From NCBI RefSeq assembly GCF_014633365.1, contig NC_068344.1, positions 37,446,670-37,510,669 on the forward strand: a DNA stretch of 64,000 nucleotides, written 5' to 3'. Below, in pieces: positions 11,501 through 23,200 of this stretch (the stretch's first letter is position 1; each line of letters starts with the position of its first letter). The DNA comes from Diospyros lotus (Eukaryota > Streptophyta > Magnoliopsida > Ericales > Ebenaceae). The translations under genes were made by a program, and so were the position numbers. The notes under the pieces are model-generated. The model was not told where the DNA came from. It ran no database searches and worked only from the letters and a program-made list of their open reading frames with translations.

Positions 11501-14122
11501 ACTGTACTCCTGTGTGGCACAATTTTTAGCAAAGTGACGTCACAAATAACTAAGAGGGCTGGCATTTGGGTATTATTTTATATACCGTGGTTCTAATATG
11601 CATATATGCTAGGCTACTGTTACACCATCAGGAATGTGCATTCTTGGATAGAATTGGCTATCAATTTGTAATCTTATATGTCCTTTGCAACACAAGGATT
11701 GGCACGTGCTTCATTGTTTACAAATGGTTCTTGTTTAAGCCATGCCATGTGTGCTCAAGACTTCATCATGTAGTGTTACATTATTGAAAGAGCACCTTGT
11801 CTCGCAAATGATGCTCAATAAACTCACTTAGTTCTCTACTTACCTTGAGGGACTGCATAGCTTGTGGAAAAGCTTCCGCTTAGCATGTCACAATGAAACT
11901 ATAAATGTTAAAATTCTTGGAGATTAGCGAATGGTTCATGGAATCAAGCAGATGTCACTAGGTTTGTCTATGTTGAGAAATGAAACTGTAGATGTTTAGA
12001 ACTCTTGCAGCTTAGCCAATAGTTCATCGCATCTAGATTTCTAGCAGATGTTGCTGGGTTTGTCTATGTTAAGCACATTACTTATTGCTCAATATTGATG
12101 ATATAGTTTCTACTATCTGGGTTACCTAGAAACCTGAGACATGCAATGATTAGGATATCACATTGTTACGGTTTTGCCCAAGTTTAGCTTTGGAGACTTA
12201 GAAGAAATCAGTGGAGTTGGTTATGATATGCAAGTGGCAGTTTAGTTAATTAGGGTTTTGTCTAACGGTAACTAAAGTATTAGGGGTATAATGGAGATTG
12301 TGATGTCTTATGTACTCCTAGGTTTATCCACCCGAACTGTCTATATATATGAGGGCATAGGGCAGTTGCTTGGCATCAACTAATCATTCGATTCTCATGT
12401 TGTTGAACAAGTGTAGTGATAGAGAGGAAAGACTGTGATTAGAATAGCTTTTGTAATCTCGTGAAGTAAGGATTGTACTCGTGAGAACAGAGGGACTCTA
12501 GCATTCTGATTTCTTGTTCTGGTGGATTGCTCTCTGGATTGGAGAAGTCTGAATGTAGGACTGATTTCAATCAGTCCAAACCAGGATAAATTCTCGGTGC
12601 CTATTGTGTGGTTTAATTGTTCTAACTCTACTATTTTCAATTCTTTACTTTCTGTTTATGTTGTATGATTGTGTCAGTGAGTGAGTGTGTCAAGGATGTT
12701 TATATTCGTTGGTTTCTTGGGTGAATTTATAGACCAACAATGCTCCCAATTGTAACACACATAATGTCAAGTTAAGTGTGTGCACGTAAGCATAAAATGT
12801 GGGGATCCTAGATAAGCACACTTATGGTGCTTCAGTATTTGAGTTGACAGGGTTTGTCACCATATAGGTGTGTTTCCACTGCATATTTAAAGGACTTGTC
12901 ATGCATAAATTTTAGCCAGTCATGAGGGCTAATTATACCTCAACTTGGGAGGTTTACACAGCAAAAAAAATGGATTAATGGTTAAGTAGTTCTCTTGCCC
13001 ATAATTGGTGTTATAAACTGAATTCTATTTAACATTTATCAGAAAAAGAAAACAAAAGAGTGATATTGCATGGCTCTGTCAAAAATAGACAAAACAACCA
13101 AATGAAATATTGGTAAATGATAACATATCAGATTGTAAATTAAATTAAGGCAAAAATACAATATTTTTTTTTCTTTTACAGAGATAGAGTTAATTATATG
13201 AAGGGTTTGATGAGCAACTTAGGATGGCATCAGCTTAAAGAGAAACCCTACAAGCAGTTTTTTAGTTTGACAACAGAAAGAAAGAAAAATCTATTGAATG
13301 GCAAAAGTACTTGTGTATTTGAACTTTTAGTTTGGAGGGTTCTTCCATTTGTTTTCCTGTGGAGGATAGAAAAGATGCCTACTCCTTACCTAATGTAATA
13401 GTCTTCTTGATGTGGTTTGTTTCCTTGCTTGCATAACTGATGCACGCATGACTTTCCCTTGTTAGAAAAACAAGTTGTTCTTTGACATAATTATTGGGGA
13501 AAAGATAATAAAAAAATGGCACGCTCTTCATGGACCATCCCAAGGAAGGAACTGCAACCAGTTTGAAATTCAGACTTCACGTTTTAACTTTGAAACAATT
13601 AGAGTTTAGACTGCAGAAACAGCATCTTTGAAGAAAAGCAAGGGGAAAGATACATGCAACCACGACCCTAGCAAAGCAAGGAGCCTCATGCATAATGGAT
13701 GGCCTTTTTTATTCTTTTATTTCCCATTTAAAATTATCTCATATTGGCTCAAAAATCAAAATGAGGGTGCTTAATATAAAGCCTATAATCATAAATGCCA
13801 CACACAAAATACATATTTATGAGCATTATGTAACAGCTCGTTTCAAATAACAACATTTACACACTACCCAGTTGTTGAAACTCAATGACACCTGACTAGC
13901 AAAAACATCATGCAACACCAGTTAAATCAGTCTAGAAAAATAATGAATTTTTCCTGCTTTATTTACCTTTCCAAAAAGTATGGATGAAGGGCAGATTCCG
14001 CATTGTCTCTTGAGATTGCACAGGTTTAAAGGCCTATGAATCGTTAACAAGTTCATCCTATTGCAACGAAGGCTCCTCGAAAAGAAGCTAAAAAGATGTT
14101 GGGAAAATAAAGTAGATGCCAT
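2561..14122 (-). CDS. PolI-like 5'-3' exonuclease family protein, 5' part of gene (runs off left edge)
   Basis: Coding exons, in order: 14122-13967, 8631-8421 and 2640-2561. Phases join as 0, then 1, and the third exon ends in phase 0, giving 149 codons. The first 52 residues ([20 protein letters not shown]...) are rich in Ser, Arg and Leu and poor in acidic residues, which suggests a mitochondrial or plastid transit peptide. Exon 2 carries [20 protein letters not shown]. Its Asp (about residue 109) matches the first metal-binding Asp of the FEN/PolI 5'-nuclease fold. Exon 3 continues [20 protein letters not shown], as in plant 5'-3' exonuclease family proteins resembling the PolI N-terminal domain. 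The likely role is removal of flaps or primers from organellar DNA. The helical arch, further metal ligands and helix-hairpin-helix part must lie left of position 1, because I see no further exon in 1-2560. Introns are 5.3 kb (8632-13966) and 5.8 kb (2641-8420), swollen by transposons. Exon identity is strong; the start codon is inferred. Confidence 0.8.
3180..3560. repeat. Degenerate AT-rich short-unit repeat
   Basis: The stretch repeats variants of a unit near 18-20 bp, such as tgcataaaattttctttg and tgtataaattttttcttg, several times with poor fidelity. It lies in the 5.8-kb exonuclease intron. It is probably a decayed minisatellite or simple expansion; no protein is implied. Confidence 0.4.
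4000..5974 (+). mobile_element. LTR-like repeat of about 2 kb, boundaries approximate
   Basis: The block begins TGTTAGTGTAGATGCTCTAG and ends near GTTGTTTACCCCA. It contains no long ORF. A TATA-like ctataaatatccc at about 5598 lies some 375 bp before the right end, as expected of a U3-R-U5 layout read on the plus strand. Base composition differs from the surrounding AT-rich intron. I could not find a matching target duplication, so it may be a decayed solo LTR or another repeat. It contains the tandem array at 5240-5455. Confidence 0.4.
5240..5455. repeat. Tandem repeat, about 46-bp unit, four to five copies
   Basis: A unit built around atttggactaaattagatt followed by tgggccaaatattaaat recurs at intervals of 46, 46 and 41 bp (ttggacta at 5251, 5297, 5343 and 5384), with degenerate outer copies. 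It sits in the putative U3 part of the LTR-like repeat. Confidence 0.8.
7324..7589. mobile_element. PIF/Harbinger (Tourist-like) MITE, family A, second copy
   Basis: The ends GGGCCAGTTTAGTTG and CAACTGGACAGGCTG are inverted repeats of each other and match the termini of the 1445-1697 element. Internal text such as tgatgttttctgatgc and ctaattggagttg also matches. TTG flanks both ends (7321-7323 and 7590-7592). It is non-coding, in the 5.8-kb exonuclease intron. Confidence 0.65.
7921..7950 (-). mobile_element. Short 3'-tail relic of an RTE LINE
   Basis: The text accaacccttaatcccacta followed by ggtgg matches the 3' terminal motif of the LINE at 9705 (agcctttatcccactatgtg) in the same orientation. 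Only the tail is present. Confidence 0.4.
9285..9560 (+). mobile_element. Degenerate tRNA-derived SINE-like sequence
   Basis: GTAGCTTGAGTGGTAGAC resembles a Pol III A box, and TTAGCTCAAATCCCCACC about 60 bp later resembles a decayed B box. An unrelated body follows. No clear target duplication was found, so the boundaries are uncertain. Confidence 0.35.
9705..11330 (-). mobile_element. 5'-truncated RTE-type LINE with reverse transcriptase relic
   Basis: Minus-strand frames give consecutive RTE reverse transcriptase blocks. [16 protein letters not shown] lies near 11160, [20 protein letters not shown] near 10600, [14 protein letters not shown] with the FADD polymerase motif at about 10518-10507, [16 protein letters not shown] near 10400, and the C-terminal RWFGHVRRR near 9950. 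Frameshifts and stops separate them, so it is a pseudogene. The endonuclease domain is absent (5' truncation near 11330). The 3' end is the plant RTE tail, with a (TTG)n-like terminus (plus-strand caactacaacaacaacaata at about 9703-9722). It lies in the 5.3-kb exonuclease intron, same strand as the gene. Confidence 0.85.
12164..12739 (+). mobile_element. Putative solo LTR (copia-like layout)
   Basis: A 576-bp block starting TGTTACGG and ending ACCAACA has the order expected of an LTR on the plus strand: a TATA-like ctatatatatgagggc at about 12340 and then a transcribed-type region with an accaggataaattctcgg motif. The same motif type appears in the insertion at 53509-54127. The flanking pentamers do not match, so the ends or the class may be wrong. 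Confidence 0.4.
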
Positions 14123-14190
14123 GAAGTCATGTCAGCTTGGTCATTGTGTTCTTGTCACCTCCTGGCAAAGTAGGCTGATGGCCAATCGCG

Positions 14191-14219
14191 CCCCCCCCCC
14201 CCCCCCCCCCAAAAAAAAA
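14191..14219. repeat. Homopolymer pair C20 then A9
   Basis: Twenty consecutive C residues (14191-14210) are followed by nine A residues. The tract sits in the predicted leader intron of the exonuclease gene, just upstream of exon 1. The length may be unreliable in the assembly. Confidence 0.9.
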
Positions 14220-14555
14220 GGTCCTTTCAAAATGTGTGGGGCTTCAAAGGCTGTAGAGGCCACAGGTTGGAAAGAAGTTTGTCTTGTTTGGAGAGAGACC
14301 CAAAAACAAGAAAATGCTCAGCAAGGGCAACAGCTAGCAAAGACAGTAATGGTAACTACAGCAAGGCAAATGGGTCTATATTGCAGAAAGGACAGAGATG
14401 TCAAAACGGCAGCTCGAATTCTATACTGCAATCAAATTAAACCAAAATGTCAATATAAATTTCAAAAGGATTGCACCGATGGAGAAAGACACATGCAGCC
14501 ACATTGCCCAATAAACCACCGGGCAGGAGCATAAAGAATGAGGCAGTGATCTTAC

Positions 14556-15216
14556 CTATACAGTCCAAGGATACTTAGCTAAGTTATTCAGTATCTAGCA
14601 CGTCGTTGCAGAAGGAACCCTGAAAAAGAAAACAGAGAAGATAGCTGAGCAATATTAACAAAACCACAACAGGCAGGCGTCATACAAGTGTTTTATAGGG
14701 TTTTTATCAACTTCCTTTTTGAAACACAATCTAGTATAACAATGTGATTTGCCTACTTTAGCATCAAGAAGTGACTTGAGGAACACTAGCCAATACTGCA
14801 TAAAGCTTATGGACTAACATCGCATATGTCATGACTGCACGACTCCATCCATCACACGTACCTTTAAGGCCATTGTAGCATAACCATTAAACATTGAAAC
14901 TGAAACCTAAAACATTAAACATCCCTTCATGGAACAACCAAACAAGCAATCAATTGCGCACAATAACTGATGTGCCGAACGCCAACAGAGACCAACAAAA
15001 TTATATATATGATTTACCTATGGCTGCTGCAGCCCGATGGCGGAGAGACAGGATGATGGGCGGTCGGACGGCGGACCTCCGTCGGTGTCGGAGAGAGGAT
15101 ACGACGGTGGAGGTGAGTCGGATACTGGGGGAGACAACTGCGACAGGCGGTGTGAGGGCAGTGATCGGACAAAATGGATAGAAGGCATTTGGAGTTTGGG
15201 AGAAGCAAAACGGCAT
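14556..15216 (-). other. Predicted 5' leader exons of the exonuclease gene, with a long upstream ORF
   Basis: On the minus strand a GC-rich block opens an ORF at 15216 (MPFCFSQTPNAFYPF...) and meets a good donor, ATAG|GTAAAT, at 15018/15017. A second small exon is bounded by the acceptor ctttttcag at 14620 and the donor GTATAG|GTAAGA at 14556/14555. A third acceptor, ttgccag, ends at 14162, so exon 14161-13967 would carry the main ATG at 14122. Read through the first junction, the 15216 ORF stops after about 76 codons in the 64-nt exon. It therefore acts as an upstream ORF and not as the main start. Its sequence is rich in Ser, Arg, Pro and Ala and itself looks like a targeting peptide. Splicing of this leader is inferred from sites only. 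Confidence 0.45.
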
Positions 15217-15300
15217 CGTTTTCCCGCCGCAGAAACTCAGAAAATGCAAATTTAATAATTTTGCCAAAATTAGTTTTACACTTACGCCCTTGGTAGTTTG

Positions 15301-16415
15301 GTTTATTAGTGGAGGCATTTTTTATGGTTCGGAAATATTTCTAGCAGTCCTTAAAGTTTAGTTTATTGGCAAAAACATCTCAATATCATTACTTAACTCT
15401 AATTAACTTAAATTTAAGTTAATTAAAAACCAACAAATAATTAAACACTAAATATGTTAAATTAAAACATAATAATAAAAAACTTAAAATTTTAAAAATA
15501 TCAAAAATGGATATCTATCATAATCATTCAGAAAACTCATTATTTTATAACACTACTGTTGAAAACGACTATCAATGTGTTCAATTGGTTTTAGTTTTGG
15601 ATTGATTTTTTTGTTTTAATGAATTGAGATTGTTTTAGATCAAAATTGAACACATCATTTGTATGGAATAATTTTTTTTTATATATATTTTATTTAAAAT
15701 CGGTTGGTTCCAAACGAAATCTATTTCTAAAAGTTATAATTTTCTTCATCACGACCAAAAACAATGAGTTTTAGAACCATAAATCAAATCCAAATTAAAA
15801 GGTATCATGAATCAAACTCAAATTAAAAGACAAATAATAAGAAGAACAATAAACAAAATAATAGTGAATAAGATTAGATTCGACCAACTTTATCACTTAT
15901 TTAGTTACTAAAATAAACCTATATTAAGAGAAACAAACTTAAATGAAACTCATTTAAATTTGTTACGTTTCAAATATCATATATAATTACCCATAAGCCC
16001 AAATCTATTATTTTTCTTTAAACCAATGTAATGAAAATATAGTCATCTTATTTGATTGTTTCATAAAATCAATGTGCAATGACAATTGTCGAATTATTCT
16101 TTGTTTTTTTTTTTATCACATTTCCCCCACTAAATCTAGAATCTATTGCTTGAAAAATAAGCTCTAGTCATCAAAATCAATATTTCAAGCGATAGATTTC
16201 AATGATACCTAACCCTATTTTATTTTTTAAATTTCATTTTTGTTCTGATCAAATGATAATTAATTTAACTGAATTTATGTTAATGTCTATATAATTTACA
16301 AAGTTATTAACAGAGAGGTGTGTTCGCCAAAAAGCAAAAACCATATAGATTACCAAAAGCATTTCAAAACCACAATACATATCTCAATCAATGGCCCAAA
16401 TCATAAAAAATCTTA
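15301..16415. other. Intergenic AT-rich DNA upstream of the exonuclease gene
   Basis: This lies between the 5' end of the exonuclease leader and the 3' end of eIF2A. It is AT-rich with no supported ORF. It should include the exonuclease promoter, but no single element stands out. Confidence 0.5.
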
Positions 16416-16651
16416 GGGTGTCTTTAATAAAATTTAGTTAGAAAGGAAAGCATTTTCCAACTTGCATTGAAAATAAAAAGCATTTCCCCCCTAGATAAAA
16501 TTTTCTATGAAAAAGAAGTAAAAATATACTTTAATGATTATACCATAAAATTCAATTCCATGAAAAATATAATATGTCAAACATCAAAGATAGAATTCAA
16601 TTCCTTAGATATAACATTTTTCATGTATTTTTCATACTATGAAACACAACC
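16416..16651. mobile_element. Tourist-like MITE, family B
   Basis: The 236-bp element has ends GGGTGTCTTTAATAAAAT and a right end whose reverse complement starts GGTTGTGTTTCATAGTAT. TTA flanks both ends (16413-16415 and 16652-16654). Internal text (aaggaaagcattttccaact, cccccctagat, gaattcaattcc) is shared with the copy at 61091-61281. Confidence 0.65.
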
Positions 16652-17204
16652 TTAGTGCATTTTATCATAGAAAATCAATTCCTATTAACCAGGGTCAAAT
16701 GCAACATTATTAACTCTTATACCTAAACAACATTACTAATTCTTATATTTAAACCCATAAACCATATGACAGGCAAACACAAAGTGCTTCAACTAAAGAT
16801 GTCAAAGTCTTCTTGCACAAGGGGTGGTGACTCCCCAAAAGGACCAGCCCTGAAGGATAACCAAACCAGTAGCTCATGATGTGCAAATTTTCAAACATTC
16901 AACATTTTTCCATAGATTCTGTATCAATTCAAGCAACGAGAGCTATAAAGAACAACAGGCCTGCAAGCACCTACATATTCCTTAAAGTTTAATGGCTATC
17001 GCCTTGAAAGTTCTTGTGAAAAACGTAAAATCCCCTGCTGGAGCAAAATATTACATGACATCCTGATCAAGAGGGTTGGTTGGGCCAATGAAACTCAGAG
17101 CACCCAGGGCGGACTGGAAGCGTAGTGACTGTGAGTTTCTCATCGCCACAAAAAAAAAAAACTGCACTCAACGTGTCCCGAGCCCCGTGCTGGTCAGCAT
17201 TCAA

Positions 17205-20200
17205 TCATGAACCACTGGCAGCGGCAGCCTCTGCAGCCTTTTTCTCTCTTTGTTTCTCCCTCTTTTTCTTATTTCTCAATGCATTCTTGCTCGTTTCTCT
17301 AAATTGATGAAGAAGTACAGAGAAACATTTAGCAAGGAGGTGCAAAACAAATAAAAATAGACATATCAACAAAAACAAAGACAGGGATATGTATACTTAC
17401 TGGGCAGGGCCTCCTCCAAACAGCTGTCATTAGAAGTGTCAAAATAATCAGAACCATATCACGAGGGATATAAATGAGGAAAAATTATAGACAATGCAAA
17501 GACAATATCAACAGGCATGATGCAAGATCTTGCTCCACACCACGGGAAGTTGAAGTCAAATCACATTTGATACGGAACTTAAAAGCCAAATCTGGCTGCA
17601 ACAATGTTGTTAGTTCAGTGGTTTACAGACCACAATCTTCATATTAAGAGGTCAGAATAAACCAAATATCAGTGTCAGTAAATTTCAAATTCAGCTACCC
17701 ATTGTGACATAGGCATCACAGTTCAAAGCACAAAACACAGGGAGAGCTGGGTAAATCCGACTGCTAGACCCCACACTGGTAGGAGCCCCTTGCATCTGGC
17801 CTGCAGACTGCCTATCTACTCTCACCCTATGGACGTTCCTAACTAGTAATAGGCAAGGCCTCCTAGTTCGCAATAATAATGAGGGAAATTACTGAATCCT
17901 ACTTGATTTATCAGTAACAAATACCGACAAATACAAAGAACTTGCTCCTGGGAGTCTGGCACAAGTATAGCATCCCAATGACGATAGCAGTTCAGTTTTT
18001 ACCCTAGCTCACAATAACAATAAAAAGTAACTAAAAGTCACTCAAATATGATAGGAACTAACATCTAGAATAAAAAATTGTGAACAATAAACAGATGGAC
18101 ATGTGAGTGTCAGTTATGTCAACAAATATAAATCCTTTAAGAATACAAAAGTAGAAAACAATTAATATAGCTGATGCATTAATAGACAAAGGCACCAAAA
18201 GGAAAATAAAAAAAAACTAGAGTAAGTTCTATCCATACCTCATCCCGGATGACCTCCGCATTCTTAGCATGAGGTGGACGATATGCAGCCACTTTCTGTG
18301 TAGAGGGGTTGCCAGAGGTGGCTCTTGCAGAGGCCTGGGAAGATTTTGACCCTTGCACTGAAGAATGTGTTCCTTAATTACTCTACTTAAGGACTTTCAC
18401 AAACCAAAATTTACAAATGCATAAAACTTTTAACCAAGAGAGAGAACCTTGTATTTTGGTTCCTTCAACTTTCAAAGAATCAATAGACTTTGTTAGTTCT
18501 GCTATATCACCAAACCTATCTGGTGATTCTGGTTTCCATTCAGCCTGTGATAATTATTGGCAGGTAAAATCAGGTGTTTAATAGAGAAAGCTGACTAAGG
18601 ATCAGATTACAGATTGATAAACAGAACAGCTGACCTGATACAGTTTGTCAAACATCTTCTTGAAGTACAATGATCCATTGGGGTGAAAAATCTTAATCCT
18701 TCAATATACAAATAGAACTATATCAAATTCTCAATAAATACTGTTCCTTCACTTGCAACAGGAATACTCCCCTTTTCCTCTCCACCCAAGAAAGAAAGCG
18801 AAAAGGAAAGTGGAAGAGATTTGGTGTGCGTGCATTTTTTTGGTGGGGGGTTGCAGGGGGCATGGACAATGCACCTGGCATGCAGAGCCCACCAGCACGG
18901 CTTGGGAGGAAAGAATAAAATTGACTTCCCAATCCACAAAACGCATTTTTATATTGCAAGGTTTTTCCTGCATAGCATTCTGTGCATTACATAAGTTCTT
19001 TAACTTGGGGTGATGGTTGGTTCCACATGATTTGTAGACCAATTCTTGAATGATGGTTGATTGCATATTTACATGTTTAATAAATATAAATAATAACATT
19101 TAATGACAAAAGGTTGAGATTATGGATATAAAATGATAAACACTTTGTCTTAGAATAATGGTATTTACTCAGCTAAGTTGAGCTTGTTGGAACTATTTTT
19201 ACTAGTAAATCATCAAAAAGTCTCCAAATAGCTAGTACAGCTTGGCCAGCACCAATAGGTTTGACAAACTCTAGGTCCAATAGAAACAAGCCCTATGGCC
19301 AATTAGGGGTAAGGACCATTTCATATGTTGCTTGTTCTTGCAGTGAGCTTCATTTCTATGCTGCTAAAGTAGCCTTCAGACAGGTGACAACACTCCACTG
19401 GTCAACAGATTGGATTTAAAATTGACGGGCAAGCCCATAATCTATGGGAGCCATCCCGGCTTAGTTTGGTCAAAAGATGCCTCCAGAAGTAGCAGCAAGG
19501 ATGAGAATAACTGTTTGATGGTGCTCGATTCCAGATGAAGTGTGGCCTAGGTCCGTATTTTCTGCTGAATAGGAGCCTCAGCATGCAATGGTGGGGGCAG
19601 GAGGCAAGGGGGGTGGAGCTTTGTACAACCTTGCTTCAAGATTCCATCTTCCATTCCACAAGTCACTAAGGTCCCAAACTTTAACCTTTGAGTTGAGCCT
19701 ATTTCCCAGGGTGGTCTGGAAGTGGAAACTGAAGAGTGGAGAACATATTTTCATGAGGAAGCAATTTGGAGGATGACGCTTCCAGCTAAAGCGTCAATTG
19801 GTGAGTACTGAACCTTTTGTGGATGTGAGTGATGAAAGGATCTTCGAAGTTATGGCAAGTTAAGGCCAAGCATGTTTTCCTAGGCAAAGCTAGTCCTCAT
19901 CTGAGGACAGGCTCAAGGGAGGAGAGTGAATGGCTCGCAAGACACTTCATGAGGCTGGCTTCATGGCATTCCCTGCTTCTTAACAACCTAGTGCTGCCAC
20001 ATGGCAACTTTGAGGTGCTATATCATAGGAGCTATTTTCCATGTTTGGACCCTCTGACCTTCCCTCATTGGGTATCTACAACTACACATAAGTGGTTGCA
20101 ATATATGCACCTACAACCACAACACAAGTGCTTTCCAAATTCTCAATATTAGCTCATATACATTTCAATGATGAATGAAGTTCATCATGACAGCAAATCA

Positions 20201-23200
20201 CAGTATCCTCACTCAGCTGAAATCAATGTACCCGTTGTCAACTTGTAGTCTTGGAGCTGTTGTGGCAGTCATGAAATAGCGCCCATCAGGAGACCATTCA
20301 CTTGTTACTGAGCATTCAGCCTTCGTAGTCCCAAGCTGCCTTTTCTCTAAGTAGTCCCAAAATGCCTGAAAAATAGAATATAAATCACTTGAACACGAAT
20401 CACATGACCTGAAAACTCCATTGTGCTTCTAGTAAGCCAAACAAGAAAATGAAATACCATGCACCATTAACTTTAAAAAGTGGTACATCAGGGTAATACA
20501 GGTAGAGGTCCTAAATCAATTGCAGATTCTTTTAACCAGTGCTTGAATAATAAGCACAAACATAATCAAGACCTAATTCCCCAATTCTAGTTGGAAATTT
20601 CTACAACCATTGTACTCAAAATTTACAAAACTCTGATAAAAGATTATGTAAGTGTCTGTATACAGTAGAATAAGACAGCATAAATGGGCAATGAGGTGGT
20701 CGAAAGATAGATATGCCATTGCCTCCACACTCCCACCACAACATGAAGATCCACTTCAAGTTGTTTTGGGGATTTAAGTTGCTTTATCGCATAATTGATT
20801 TTGGATGCACCAAACCTTCAATTTGGGATCAGAGATTTATTCAAAATAAATAAGAACCTTAGCTGTATTCAAATCTCATTTTAGTGTCCTAATTTCTTTC
20901 AGAAAATGGCTAAGAAAACCTCTGAGCTTGAGAATATTTGGAAGTAGCAATTCCTACTCAATATGCAGTGAGAACTTACCGAAATCAAAGAAACAAAGAA
21001 AAGTGACTAAAGCTAACATACCATATCACCAGGTAGGTTTCCAAAGCCTGCCAAGCAAAGAACTGTAAAACAGAGATTAAGGCCACAAATATAAAGCAAG
21101 GGGGCACAGATAAATAAACCTCCTTAGACTAGATTCACATTCCTGTAAGGAATATTAAGTCACAACATGGAAAGGTAAATGGCTTTGTCACTTCAGGATA
21201 CACCTCCCTTTTGGGTTCCATCTGATTGTATTGTATGGGCCTGTTCCAAGCTCAAGAAGGGGATTGCACTTCCTGTCAAACACTGTTGCCTTTGCAGGCA
21301 TGACTGAATAATGTCAAGGAATACTAACATATGCCCAAATTGAAATTGAAATGTCAAGGAAAAGAGATAAGGTAAAATTGAAATGTCTGAACCAAATATG
21401 CTCTTCATCAATCCTCTGAAATTACAGCTAAAGTACCATCTAGAAATAAATTGCAGAAGCTTGAAGTTTAGCAGGGTGTTTTGAACTGGGTTCGCCCCTT
21501 CTTTTGCAGTCTCACCCCTTCTTTCTTTATCTATCAAAAAAGAAGAGTAAACAAAAAAGAAAATCTTGCATCATGCGCACAGGTATGATCATTTCAGTCT
21601 ATGTACTCCCTGATAGGTTTGCTCTCCAGATAATTGCTTATCTTGGTAAGAGACAGCTGCCCCCAAGCTATGCAACGTTTACTAAATTTCCATTGAAAAT
21701 GACAACTCTCATTAGTATGCCTAAAAAAGGAGGATACATCCATAAACAACCGCAAATTCTGAGCCAGAAAATGACCATTGAACATCATGTACAGGTCCTT
21801 CTTTACCTGCCAAGTGCTCCAAGAATCAAATGTTTGCAAATAAAATTCAAGTACAACTGTACAACAACAACAACACACAAGCCTTGACCAACTACTGTAA
21901 AAAAATGAAAAAGATATCCTTTCCTTTGGGAGGAAAGGGGGGCACATACGAAGTGGCACAACTCCTTCATGCAACCCATCAGTTGTCAAATAGTTTAATT
22001 TTGATTCTCCATAGTAACTCTGGTTGGTTTTATCAACATCTGATTGCACCACAGCTAAAAGCCCTGTAGATCCACAATTCCAATTCAATTGCACTGTTGA
22101 ACATCGGAAGAAACTCCTTCGTGCAACAGGTTGACTTGATGAATCCTTTTCACAAGGAAATATCTGGACACTGGCAGGAATGCCCTACAAGAAACAGACA
22201 GATGAGGTGGAGAACATGACATTCCTCATACTTAACAGGCTTGAAGGAAGGCTCTTGTAGGGATTTCTGGATATGAGTTGTGTGTGTATTCATGATGCCT
22301 GTTTGGGTAAGGTTAAAAGTAATAATCATCAATTCATCTTGTCCTCTTTCTTTCATAGAATGCATGATGATTTAATTGCCTAGCCCCCACCCTACCCCAA
22401 CAAATGGGGCACATTGGGAAGAGGAGAAGAGGAAGCAGGACAAGTGTGCATTGAATTAAATATTTAATTCTAGAATTCCATCTTTGAGGAGAGGAAAAAC
22501 AAACATCTCTCAATAAATTCAACTATCAAAGTGACATGAATCATCTTTCCGGTGACCACCAGATGACAGTTGGCTGCTTTCTGACTATGTCAGATTTTAT
22601 AAGTCAAATACCGACCTCTTAAAGAAATGAAATATTAAATACATTTTCATAGATGTCACTTTTTTGCATAAATCTATCTGACTCCAAAATTTTCCACAAG
22701 TTGCAAAGTAATTCAGTTACAATATTTTCTGAGCTAAGTTTACACTGCCTGAACAAATTTCAAGTCTCCATGTTTACATATTTGTTCCTATTCAAACAAC
22801 AAATCGTCCACTAAATCTTCAGAGTTAATCTGAAAGTGACCTAACATAGGATAGGTCCAACCTGTCTCATTATCTATATGACTGCATGTTATTATATATC
22901 TAGCACCAGTTTAAATCTTGATTTACAGATTCTAACTCCAGAACCTGTCTGAAGATGCTGGTAACACACCTTAGATTCCGGAACAAATGTTGCAACATAG
23001 GATCCAGGATTCTTGGAAAGCTCTACAGCAGCAACTCCAGGAACTCTAAGCCGATTTATTATTCCTTTAGAAAAATCACCTCCATCAAAAAACTGTATCT
23101 CATTTGTTGCGAGACGACATGCCACAGCTTCATCAGAGCTAAATCGTATTGAGGGCCTGAACAGTGCCAAATCAAACGATTAAAATCTATCAGAATTCAG

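Noticed and set aside
14061..14534. 157-codon plus-strand ORF
   Set aside because: It crosses the C20-A9 tract (a run of Pro and Lys codons) and lies opposite the exonuclease exon; no domain or conserved motif.
15037..15255. Gly/Asp-rich plus-strand ORFs in the GC-rich block
   Set aside because: They mirror the minus-strand leader exon of the exonuclease gene and look like low-complexity antisense translation.
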